NCBI GenBank assembly: GCA_023436225.1
Contig: JAEZKA010000023.1
Coordinates: forward strand, 1-14,275
Reading direction: 5' to 3'
From: Bacillota bacterium
GTDB lineage: Bacteria > Bacillota > Clostridia > Lachnospirales > Lachnospiraceae
Length of the DNA: 14,275 bases
The position numbers were made by a program, and so were the translations under genes. Below, one piece after another: positions 8,014-14,275 of the stretch. Every line of letters starts with the position of its first letter. Positions within the stretch are counted from its first letter, which is position 1. The notes under the pieces were generated by a model. It ran no database searches and had not been told where the DNA came from. It was given only the letters and a program-made list of their open reading frames with translations.

Positions 8014-8652
8014 ATGCAGAATTTCAATCAGCAAATGCGGTTTCAAAGGCAGGAAAATCGGGAAAAACAAAGCAAGGAGCAGGAAGGTAGCGTAAAAGCA
8101 GCAGGTACTGCCTATTCCAAGGCGGATCATGAGGATTTAGTTGATAAGATCCTTCGTCAGCCACGATCAAAAAAGTATATGAAAGCGTTGAAGGATATTG
8201 ATGTACCAAGCCTTACAGACCTTGAAATCATCGAACGTATGAAGAAGAGATGTGAACAACGCGGCGAAGAGTTCTCGGAGGAAAGTGTATCGCAGGAGGA
8301 TATCGAAGCTTTTGCCAGAAGATGCTTAGAAGAAGTAAAGGCAGAGATACAGAAGGAGAAGGAAGAGGAGGAGAGACGTCTTCGTGAGCTGGAGGAAGAA
8401 AATATCCTTCTTATGACCTTAAGTCAATGCTACATAGCCGGGTGTATTATTCATGCAATTGACTCGAACGGTGATGTTATTCAGCATTACAATAGTTTGA
8501 GCGGGCTCCCCAAACAGGGACAGCTGGGCTATCATATGTTTCATGAATTAAACTGCAGCTGCGTGGAAGTGTATATGAGAAGACTGGTAGCAATCGGCAG
8601 CAGCGGGAATGTTATCGAAATCCGACGAATAAAGGATGATCAGTTGAATTGA
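8014..8652 (+). CDS. Unrecognised coiled-coil protein
   Basis: A 212-residue protein of unknown family. The N-terminal 30 residues are Gln/Glu/Lys-rich and probably disordered. Residues 40-75 contain two short helices (DLVDKILRQ, LTDLEIIERMKKRC). Residues 95-133 are a highly charged coiled coil rich in E, K and R, followed by a compact alpha/beta C-terminal domain (about 134-210) with predicted strands around CIIHAID and NVIEIRRI. Four cysteines (139, 144, 181, 183) in two pairs could bind a metal or be chance. There is no signal peptide or membrane segment. ATG 8014 has a good AGGAGAGG site seven bases upstream and lies 29 bases after the AAA+ gene, so it is probably translated from the same message. 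An adaptor role for the ATPase would fit, but this is inference. Confidence 0.75.
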   Translation: MQNFNQQMRFQRQENREKQSKEQEGSVKAAGTAYSKADHEDLVDKILRQPRSKKYMKALKDIDVPSLTDLEIIERMKKRCEQRGEEFSEESVSQEDIEAFARRCLEEVKAEIQKEKEEEERRLRELEEENILLMTLSQCYIAGCIIHAIDSNGDVIQHYNSLSGLPKQGQLGYHMFHELNCSCVEVYMRRLVAIGSSGNVIEIRRIKDDQLN

Positions 8653-8720
8653 TTAAATATCAGCGAGCTAATGAAGTAAAGAATGGTTAATAAACTGAAT
8701 GAGGAATTGCTAATAAACAC

Positions 8721-8775
8721 TTGACACAAACCTAATTGTCAAAAAACTTCGATATTAAATAGTATAAAGTATAAT
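8721..8775 (+). promoter_or_regulatory. Possible promoter and inverted-repeat operator before the 704-residue gene
   Basis: The 224-base gap between 8652 and 8877 is AT-rich and holds TTGACA at 8721-8726 and its inverse TGTCAA at 8737-8742, an exact six-base inverted repeat with a ten-base spacer. Possible -35/-10 pairs are TTGTCA (8736-8741) with TAGTAT (8760-8765, spacing 18), and TATAAT at 8770-8775 with only a poor -35. The ideal TTGACA at 8721 has no good -10 at 16-18 bases. A promoter here is plausible and would give the last two genes their own transcript; the dyad may bind a regulator. The gene start is set by AAGGAGAG at 8861-8868. Confidence 0.35.
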
Positions 8776-8876
8776 GACAGATAGATAAAAAAGCAATCTG
8801 ATAAAAAGCATTACATTGAACTCTACTCTAAAACAAATAAATAAACATTTACGAAGGATGAAGGAGAGATCATGAA

Positions 8877-10991
8877 ATGGAAGATAATAAACTTTTGGGA
8901 ACTGATTTGAAGTATGTTGTTGTATATCAATGCTCACCACAAGTTAAGGAAGTGAGCAATTATAGAATTAGGACGGAGACAAAACTACAGATTACGATTA
9001 GGATAGAAGAGAATGGCTTCCGGTTTGAGGATGTATATGCAGAACAGAATTATAATAACATATCAGATAGTATTGGAACTCCAAAGCTTTACAGTGTACT
9101 ATATATCAATCATAATGAAGGAACAGTAAAATACCATTCAGAATTAGTAAATGATATAACCAGAAGTCTGGCAAATAAGCTAAACGATGATAAAAATTAT
9201 ATCATTAAAACACAGGAGATTATTTATTTACTTAAGGAATATGAAGCATATATTAATGATCTCTATACGTCATGTAAAAGTTCTGATATGGAGTTTGTAT
9301 TTATCAACTTTATAAAAGATTTATTTCAGACCTATCAACAATCTAAAATACGGAATGTTGAAAGAATAAAAATTATCACTACAGGAGAAAGCTTTAAGTC
9401 ACAAATATTTATGGTTTGTATGGACCAGGAATTCAAAAATAATATCAGAATGAAACAAGTGCTGGTTAGCCTCAGGTTAGGTGTAGAAGATATAAATTAT
9501 TATAATAGATCTATTAATAATATATTTGCGAAAGCAGTAAAGAATATTCGATTAATGGAAGAAGAAATAAAATATAGATATGAAAACTGTTCTGGGATTC
9601 TACGTGGTAGACTTGGAAATAGTTTATATAATTTAAATATTAAGAATAATCAGTATTTTTTAGACGCTTGGACATCTAAAGAAACCAATAGTAGTTTAAA
9701 ATATATAGTAATTCCTTTAGAATGGATGAAAATTGTAAATGGATTATCCGAAGCTGATGAAATAAGATTTGTAGAAATAATTAAAAAGATAGAAAACAAT
9801 TTAAAAGCTGATTTATATTATTTGTCTACATGTCAGAAAGGTGACAAGGCGCTGTCTACAACAAGGAGCTATTGTATAAGTAGTCTCGCTAGACATGAAA
9901 AGAGTTTTGATAACTGGCCTTACGAGCTTGACTTTGATCCGGAAAATAAGCTTGAATTAACCGAAAGTTTGATGAAGGATTTAAAATTTAAACAGGAATA
10001 TGGTATAAATGCAAAATCCATAACAGACACTCAAAATTACGAAGCGGTATACCTGAGAGAAAGGGGTTATAAGCAGGAATACATAGATGCTTTTCTTAGA
10101 TTTGTGAAAGTTACAGTTGATCAAATAGCCACCGTTTCCATAGAAGAAGATTTTAACTGCATAAATAAATTGATCGAGAATACAGAATTATTATCTGATT
10201 ATCTGATAGGATTAATGAAATTCTCGGGCACATTAAGAGTATTTCAAAAATCTCAATTAAATAATATGGAGCTTGGTAAGGTTCTTTTGGGGGAGGATTA
10301 TCTCTTTTTTACAAGAGGAGAACTGCTTTCAAAACTGGATGTAATTAATAGAAAATTCATAGAAAAGAGTTTTACGAGTGACGAATCCAAATTATTTGAA
10401 GCATACGAGACATTGCTGGAGCAGTTTGCACAGTCGGATGCTTCCAGCTGGTGTAAGGAGAAATTTACGAAGTGTTTTTTGAATGAGATCTTTTATGATA
10501 ATAACAAAGTAGTGGATTTTACAGAGGAATCATTTCAGGATTTATCCCAGCTATTATATTTACGAGAATTGCTGATTGAGAAAAGAAAGTATTTACAGGA
10601 TGGTGAAAAAGAAAAAGAAATACTGGAAAAACTGGAATTTCTTGAAAAGGATGTATTAGCATATTCAAATAATGCCTGTACGGGAGTGTTGGCTGGCGCC
10701 AGAGAAGCCGAATTGCTGCAAGCTCTGCAAAACTATGCGATCGAATGTACGAGATTGTCTGATAAATATAAGGTAATTACAGATGGTAATTCACAAAATC
10801 ATAGTAAATCGGAAAAGACTGGTTTTTTGGCAGGTCTGTTCGGAAAAAGAAAATCAGTAGAAGTGGTTAAAAGCGAGGAAACAGTATTAGATAGTGTACA
10901 AGGACAGAGTGAAGAGTTGGCATATCAACTGAAGGATATTAGCAGAAATATGATAGAAATGTGCAGATTACTGGAGGCTGAGGTAGAATAG
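8877..10991 (+). CDS. Large unrecognised cytoplasmic protein of the Hsp70/AAA+ cluster
   Basis: A 704-residue protein whose family I do not recognise. No P-loop, signal peptide or clear membrane segment is visible. Residues 1-130 look alpha/beta (alternating strands such as KYVVVYQ, KLQITIRI, LYSVLYIN). The middle (about 130-480) is mostly helical, with islands such as KYIVIPLEWMK (275-285). Residues 480-635 are long charged helices with coiled-coil character around 565-595. A short glycine/hydrophobic stretch, GFLAGLFGKRK (649-659), sits between a polar linker and a final helix and might touch a membrane or partner. The first half is noticeably more AT-rich (about 9200-9800) than the neighbouring genes. 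ATG 8877 is favoured because it has AAGGAGAG about eight bases upstream; the nearer ATG at 8872 is in another frame and stops quickly. It ends two bases before the next gene, implying coupled translation and a joint role. Confidence 0.75.
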   Translation: MEDNKLLGTDLKYVVVYQCSPQVKEVSNYRIRTETKLQITIRIEENGFRFEDVYAEQNYNNISDSIGTPKLYSVLYINHNEGTVKYHSELVNDITRSLANKLNDDKNYIIKTQEIIYLLKEYEAYINDLYTSCKSSDMEFVFINFIKDLFQTYQQSKIRNVERIKIITTGESFKSQIFMVCMDQEFKNNIRMKQVLVSLRLGVEDINYYNRSINNIFAKAVKNIRLMEEEIKYRYENCSGILRGRLGNSLYNLNIKNNQYFLDAWTSKETNSSLKYIVIPLEWMKIVNGLSEADEIRFVEIIKKIENNLKADLYYLSTCQKGDKALSTTRSYCISSLARHEKSFDNWPYELDFDPENKLELTESLMKDLKFKQEYGINAKSITDTQNYEAVYLRERGYKQEYIDAFLRFVKVTVDQIATVSIEEDFNCINKLIENTELLSDYLIGLMKFSGTLRVFQKSQLNNMELGKVLLGEDYLFFTRGELLSKLDVINRKFIEKSFTSDESKLFEAYETLLEQFAQSDASSWCKEKFTKCFLNEIFYDNNKVVDFTEESFQDLSQLLYLRELLIEKRKYLQDGEKEKEILEKLEFLEKDVLAYSNNACTGVLAGAREAELLQALQNYAIECTRLSDKYKVITDGNSQNHSKSEKTGFLAGLFGKRKSVEVVKSEETVLDSVQGQSEELAYQLKDISRNMIEMCRLLEAEVE

Positions 10992-10993
10992 CA

Positions 10994-12922
10994 ATGGAAG
11001 AATTATTAAAGGAACTAGGGATAAATGAAACAGAGGATTTTGAAAGCATCAGAGAGGAATTGGAAAATAAGCAAACGGAATATCTGGAAAGGCTTGATAA
11101 CGCTTCCGATGAGAACAGAAGGAAACAGCTAAAAGAGACCTTAACGAAAATTGAGATGGCATTAGCCCATGTATCGTGGATGATTGAAAAGATCGGTAAG
11201 GGCTTGGTGGTGGAAGGTTCTGGAGATTCAGGTGAATCTGAAGATAAAACAGAAGAGAGGAAGGATTTTACTTCCTTAAAGGGAAAAAGCCAGGGAAATA
11301 ATCCGGGAATGAAAGACTTGAGTAGTGTACTCGGGAATACAATGCCACCTTCCGGTCAGAGTACATACCCAGCAACATCACAGCAGAGTACGTTACCTAT
11401 GGGTGCGGCTGTCTCAGGTACCAATGGGAATCATGGTGGCATCCCTCCAAAACTACAAAGAGCATTTATCTGTCTGGAAGAGAATGACTGGGATAAGGCT
11501 GATTCGCTGCTGGAAGATGTTTTAAATGATGATCCGACCAATAGTAAAGCATATATCGGAAAGCTTATGGCAGAGCTTCATATTGCCAAGGAGAATAAAA
11601 TTAGGGAATATAGTTCATCAATCAAGAATCTTAATAATTTCAAGCTGGCACTTAAGTATGCAGGCTCCGATTATGCCAATACTATTAGGGGATATAATGA
11701 ATACATAGAGAAAACGATTGCATACAAGGCTGCGTTGAAGGATATGTTAAGTGCAAGTAGTGAGCTGGAGTATAATAGAGCAGAAAGCTTGTTTGATAAG
11801 CTTGGCAGCTTCCAGGACGCAGCTTCCAGGGCAGAGGAATGCCGAAGAATGTCTCAGAAGATAGACCAGGCAAAGAAGCAGCGCAAGCTAGATGATTTAG
11901 AAAAGCTGTATCAGCAAGCAGTAAGCAAAATGAAACAACATAATTATTTTAGTACGCACAGTGCTATCTCTGAATTTAAAGTATTAAAGAATTATAAGGA
12001 TGCCCCCCTTTTACTTAGACAATGTGAGGATGAACTGACCGAACTTAATTATGTGGACGCTCTGGAGAAAATGAACTCAGAATCTTCCGATTCTCAAAGA
12101 AAAGCATTGGAGTTGTTTAAGGAGTTGGGCAATTATAAGGATTCTAAGAAAAAAAGAGAAGAATGTGAGCTAAGAATACATAAGATTTTACAAAAAGAAG
12201 AAGAGCATATTAAGAAATATAAAATCATCCGAAAAACAAAAAAAGTCGTTGTAACCTTTTTAATCATTTTTTGCATTATCATGTGTAAGATAATTTATTT
12301 GTGGTCATGTGTCGACTCTGAGGGTACTCTAAAATCATATAAATGGTCATTTGGCTATGAAGTGATTCCAAATAGTGTGCTAGGTAAAAAGATTACATCA
12401 ATAGGGCCAAAAGCCTTCTATAATAATAAAATGTTACTTAAAGTAATCGTGGCTGAAGGAGTGGTTAGCATAAAAGATTCAGCATTCGAGGATTGTAGTA
12501 ATTTGATTGAAGTGGATTTACCGGATAGCTTAAAAGAACTAGGTTCTTATGCTTTTGCGCAAAGTGGGATCAAAAAGATTATGGTACCTGCGGTCGCCGA
12601 GATGGGTTCAACTCCATTTGATAATTGTGAAAATTTATCAAGAGTTGTTTTTGCAAATGGAACTAAAAAGATTGATTTTGATTATTTTCATGGTTCAACG
12701 AGTTTAACAGAAATTATATTTCCTGAAGGGTTGGAGGACATAGATGTAGGATTTTTTGTGGGATTAAATAACCTAGAAGAGATTACATTCCCTAGAAGTT
12801 TGACTAACATTCGTGGTGATGTCGATCAGTTACGTTATTTAAATGCTAAAATATTTGTATACCGAGACTCTGAAGCCGCAAAATTCTTTGCAGGTGATCC
12901 CCGTATTATTTATATAGATTAG
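10994..12922 (+). CDS. Membrane protein: coiled coil, TPR/YKDS repeats, one membrane span, BspA-type leucine-rich repeats
   Basis: Residues 1-66 form a charged helical domain, and 70-150 is a Ser/Gly/Pro-rich linker. Residues 152-400 carry TPR-like helices with repeated (L)(G)x(Y/F)(K/Q)D(S/A)...EC motifs, at LGSFQDA (270-276), LKNYKDA (331-337) and LGNYKDS (378-384), a repeat type common in Firmicutes. A single hydrophobic span (418-440) follows a Lys/Arg-rich stretch, so by the positive-inside rule the N-terminal half is cytoplasmic and the C-terminal half outside. Residues 462-610 are about five BspA-type leucine-rich repeats of 22-24 residues (I-x-x-x-A-F-x-x-x-x-x-L-x-x-V/I-x-x-P). ATG 10994 follows the preceding stop by two bases and probably depends on translational coupling. 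A decayed paralogue of its cytoplasmic half lies at 1006-2169. An anchor or sensor for the chaperone pair is a reasonable inference. Confidence 0.85.
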   Translation: MEELLKELGINETEDFESIREELENKQTEYLERLDNASDENRRKQLKETLTKIEMALAHVSWMIEKIGKGLVVEGSGDSGESEDKTEERKDFTSLKGKSQGNNPGMKDLSSVLGNTMPPSGQSTYPATSQQSTLPMGAAVSGTNGNHGGIPPKLQRAFICLEENDWDKADSLLEDVLNDDPTNSKAYIGKLMAELHIAKENKIREYSSSIKNLNNFKLALKYAGSDYANTIRGYNEYIEKTIAYKAALKDMLSASSELEYNRAESLFDKLGSFQDAASRAEECRRMSQKIDQAKKQRKLDDLEKLYQQAVSKMKQHNYFSTHSAISEFKVLKNYKDAPLLLRQCEDELTELNYVDALEKMNSESSDSQRKALELFKELGNYKDSKKKREECELRIHKILQKEEEHIKKYKIIRKTKKVVVTFLIIFCIIMCKIIYLWSCVDSEGTLKSYKWSFGYEVIPNSVLGKKITSIGPKAFYNNKMLLKVIVAEGVVSIKDSAFEDCSNLIEVDLPDSLKELGSYAFAQSGIKKIMVPAVAEMGSTPFDNCENLSRVVFANGTKKIDFDYFHGSTSLTEIIFPEGLEDIDVGFFVGLNNLEEITFPRSLTNIRGDVDQLRYLNAKIFVYRDSEAAKFFAGDPRIIYID

Positions 12923-12961
12923 GTTTTGAATAGACGATGATAGCCTACTTATAAATGGTCT

Positions 12962-12978
12962 AAATAGATGGTCTATTT
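12962..12978. repeat. Small AT-rich inverted repeat after the cluster
   Basis: AAATAGA and TCTATTT flank a three-base loop. The octamer ATGGTCTA also occurs twice here (12953-12960 and 12969-12976). It lies about 40 bases after the last cluster gene, but it is AT-only in most pairs and lacks a T-run, so I do not call it a terminator. Confidence 0.35.
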
Positions 12979-13071
12979 GAATTAATCTTATCCAACTGGG
13001 GATAAAGGAGTCTCTCTCAATAGAGAAAAGGAGGTTACTCTACTTCCGAACATGTAAAAGAAAGCATATAG

Positions 13072-13338
13072 AGATATATAGATGATATCAGTGTGTTCAC
13101 ATTAGATGACGGAACAGGCAAAGAACGTACTATTTTAAGTGGAATTCACTCTTATTACGAGCCAGAAGAGTTAGTTGATAAGACTTTGATTGCGATCACC
13201 AATCTTCTACCTAGAGAAATGATGGGAACTAATTCCTACGGCATGCTAATTTCAGCAGTACACGAGGAAGAGGGAGTAGAAAAGCTTCATCTTCTTATGG
13301 TAGATGACCACATTCCTGCTGGTGCAAAGCTATACTAA
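13072..13338 (+). pseudogene. C-terminal fragment of a MetRS-type tRNA-binding (EMAP/OB-fold) domain
   Basis: The peptide read from GTG 13093 contains F-T-L-D-D-G-T-G-K-E-R-T-I-L-S-G-I, Y-Y-E-P-E-E-L, I-A-I-T-N-L, N-S-Y-G-M-L-I-S-A and D-D-H-I-P-A-G-A-K-L. These are the landmarks of the tRNA-binding OB-fold found at the C-terminus of bacterial methionyl-tRNA synthetases and in stand-alone homologues. The first ~25 residues of the fold (the strand with a D-x-R-V-x-x-V/I motif) are missing, and TAG at 13069-13071 blocks the frame upstream. GTG 13093 has no suitable ribosome binding site; GGAGG at 13030-13034 is about 60 bases away. The best reading is a 5'-truncated remnant, not a working gene. 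A terminator follows within 45 bases, which fits the 3' end of a former transcription unit. Confidence 0.7.
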
Positions 13339-13382
13339 ATCTTAAGCCAAAATTAAATAAATAGGCATAGGCCTTTTTGAAG

Positions 13383-13414
13383 CCACTTTCTAAAAAACTT
13401 AGGAAGTGGTTTTT
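13383..13414 (+). terminator. Intrinsic terminator after the tRNA-binding-domain remnant
   Basis: CCACTTTCT and AGGAAGTGG form a nine-pair stem with one G-U-type mismatch, a loop of mostly A residues, and TTTTT immediately after the stem. The T-run also begins the left arm of the next hairpin, so terminator and repeat element overlap. Confidence 0.7.
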
Positions 13415-13555
13415 ATTGTATAGGAAAGTTCGTCCTATACAATAAAAACCGCTCCGTGCAGGATGCGCACCTCGCGGAAAGTTATTTGTTGCTTCACATC
13501 GCTCAGGCGCGAAGTGTCAGCAAGCTGACACATTGTTCTAGGAAAGAGCTCCTAT
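13408..13555. repeat. Run of hairpins, probable dispersed intergenic repeat
   Basis: Five potential hairpins follow one another. The first is an 18-pair perfect stem, GGTTTTTATTGTATAGGA with its complement (13408-13425 / 13433-13450). The second is a two-part stem CCGC..GTGC with GCAC..GCGG (13449-13477). The third is CTTC/GAAG with an inner CGC-TCAG-GCG (about 13493-13514). The fourth is GTGTCAG-CAAG-CTGACAC (13514-13531). The fifth is TAGGA/TCCTA (13539-13554). The first and last share the core TAGGAAAG..CCTAT, so the unit has matching ends. GC content in the middle is well above the surroundings. There is no coding frame of note. It resembles the structured, non-coding repeats scattered between genes in clostridial genomes; a structured RNA is an alternative. 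The structures are seen directly; dispersal is inferred. Confidence 0.55.
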
Positions 13556-13629
13556 CGAATTAATTGAATAATTAATACATAGATTTGGATTAACTTGGAT
13601 TGATAGTATACATGGTTTAGCTTATAATT

Positions 13630-13935
13630 ATGATATCGATGATGGAAAGACCTGCTCTAAGAGTAATTCCAGCAGAAATCTCTTATGAGATACCATCGAT
13701 TGGCAGACTTATTAAAGAAAGCCACAGAAGATATGGCTTTGCCAGAAAGATGATGCTTGAGGCTATAGGAATTATAAAGAACGAATTCAAGGCAGAAAGG
13801 ATAAGAATATCCGGACAAGCATATCTAGAGGATTTCTATCAGAGTCTTGGTTTTCAGATTGTCACTGATATCTATCAAGAGGATGGAATTGAACATTACG
13901 GTTTTGAATTGGATTTACTAAATAAAAGGAGGTGA
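13630..13935 (+). pseudogene. 5'-truncated GNAT acetyltransferase fragment (ElaA-like)
   Basis: GNAT enzymes transfer an acyl group from acyl-CoA. The fragment has L-R-V-I-P-A-E-I-S-Y-E-I-P-S-I-G-R-L followed by H-R-R-Y-G-F-A-R-K-M-M, the acetyl-CoA pyrophosphate loop (R-x-x-G-x-A), then I-R-I-S-G-Q-A-Y-L-E-D-F-Y-Q-S-L-G-F, typical of the last strands and helix of ElaA-type members. At 101 residues it lacks the N-terminal third (about 50 residues) of a normal ~150-residue protein, and ATG 13630 has no ribosome binding site. The missing part stops close to the hairpin repeat at 13408-13555, which may mark the break point. Its 3' end (TGA 13933-13935) overlaps the ribosome binding site of the next gene, so the two were probably once an operon. 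Confidence 0.65.
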
Positions 13936-13938
13936 ATT

Positions 13939-14275
13939 ATGCAGTTTAAAGATAAGGTCGTGGTAATTACAGGTGGAGCACATGGTATTGGTAAAACTAC
14001 AAAAGAAGCCTTTGAGTCAGGGGGCGCAATTGTAGAGGTAATTGATACTGCTGCTGGAGATCATTATGTTGGAGATATCAGTAAAAAGGATGTGCTTGAA
14101 GCTTTTGCAGAATATGTAATCGATAAGCATGGTCATATTGATTACCTTATTAATAATGCCCTCCCGATTATGCGTGGTATAGGTGAATGTTCATATGAAG
14201 AGTTTGAATATGCTATGGCTGTTGGAGTGACAGCTCCATTTTATCTTTCAAAATTATTTATGGAACATTTTGCAG
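13939..14275 (+). CDS. Short-chain dehydrogenase/reductase (SDR), N-terminal part; runs off the window
   Basis: An NAD(P)-dependent oxidoreductase of the classical SDR family, substrate unknown. The first 112 residues show the Rossmann fold: V-V-V-I-T-G-G-A-H-G-I-G (the TGxxxGxG dinucleotide loop, about residues 7-18), V-I-D-T at the end of strand 2 where an acidic residue favours NAD over NADP, G-D-I-S after strand 3, and I-D-Y-L-I-N-N-A (the NNAG-type motif). The catalytic Ser-Tyr-Lys lies beyond the right edge. The start is well defined: AAAGGAGGTGA precedes ATG 13939 by four bases and overlaps the stop codon of the GNAT fragment. Confidence 0.9.
   Translation, partial: MQFKDKVVVITGGAHGIGKTTKEAFESGGAIVEVIDTAAGDHYVGDISKKDVLEAFAEYVIDKHGHIDYLINNALPIMRGIGECSYEEFEYAMAVGVTAPFYLSKLFMEHFA

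Noticed and set aside
4311..8014. Minus-strand and alternate-frame open stretches across the AAA+ gene
   Set aside because: They recur at matching places because the AAA+ modules repeat, and are shadows of the real frame.
10824..10854. G-L-F-G-K-R-K-S in the 704-residue protein as a possible nucleotide-binding loop
   Set aside because: It lacks the GxxxxGK(S/T) spacing and lies in a linker near the C-terminus with no Walker B partner.
12923..13092. A T-box leader before the MetRS-like fragment
   Set aside because: No T-box consensus or antiterminator is visible, and the fragment is a 3' end without its own start.
1..14275. CRISPR array, tRNA or rRNA genes
   Set aside because: No regularly spaced direct repeats with unique spacers beyond the three 24-base IS repeats, and no tRNA or rRNA signature was found by eye.

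Overview
The window looks like chromosomal DNA of a low-GC, Gram-positive anaerobe of the Clostridia, most likely a Lachnospiraceae-type organism. This rests on AT-rich coding sequence, strong AGGAGG-type ribosome binding sites, tight + strand gene packing, BspA-type leucine-rich repeats and the 'LGxYKDS...EC' repeat proteins common in that group. The species assignment is inference. All genes recognised are on the + strand.

Left edge (1-2169): the first ~137 bases look like the end of an IS21-type insertion sequence, with three 24-base tandem repeats and an outward-guarding hairpin terminator. It abuts an unrecognised reading frame (to 836) that has no native start. Next come a 24-codon scrap (895-966) and a longer decayed copy (1006-2169) of the gene that stands intact at 10994-12922. 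The long copy is broken by two frameshifts and one in-frame stop.

Centre (2212-12922): a five-gene cluster. It encodes (1) a short Hsp70 with no helical lid; (2) a 1388-residue protein with a TPR-like N-terminus and four AAA+ modules, three of them CbxX/CfxQ type with intact Walker A and B motifs and the first degenerate; (3) a 212-residue coiled-coil protein; (4) a 704-residue protein I do not recognise; and (5) a 642-residue protein with a cytoplasmic TPR/YKDS-repeat half, one membrane segment and an outer BspA-type leucine-rich-repeat half. Genes 1-3 are closely spaced. Genes 4-5 are 2 bases apart and follow a 224-base gap that holds a possible promoter and an inverted repeat. My reading (inference) is that these form one ATP-driven protein-remodelling system, with Hsp70 and the AAA+ protein inside the cell and the repeat protein reaching the membrane or surface. 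I know of no named system with this composition.

Right edge (12923-14275): a patch of gene remnants and intergenic structure. It contains the C-terminal piece of a methionyl-tRNA-synthetase-type tRNA-binding domain, an intrinsic terminator, a ~150-base run of consecutive hairpins that looks like a dispersed intergenic repeat, a 5'-truncated GNAT acetyltransferase fragment, and the start of a short-chain dehydrogenase/reductase gene that runs off the window. Both ends of the cluster are thus bordered by mobile-element traces and broken genes, as expected for an accessory locus.
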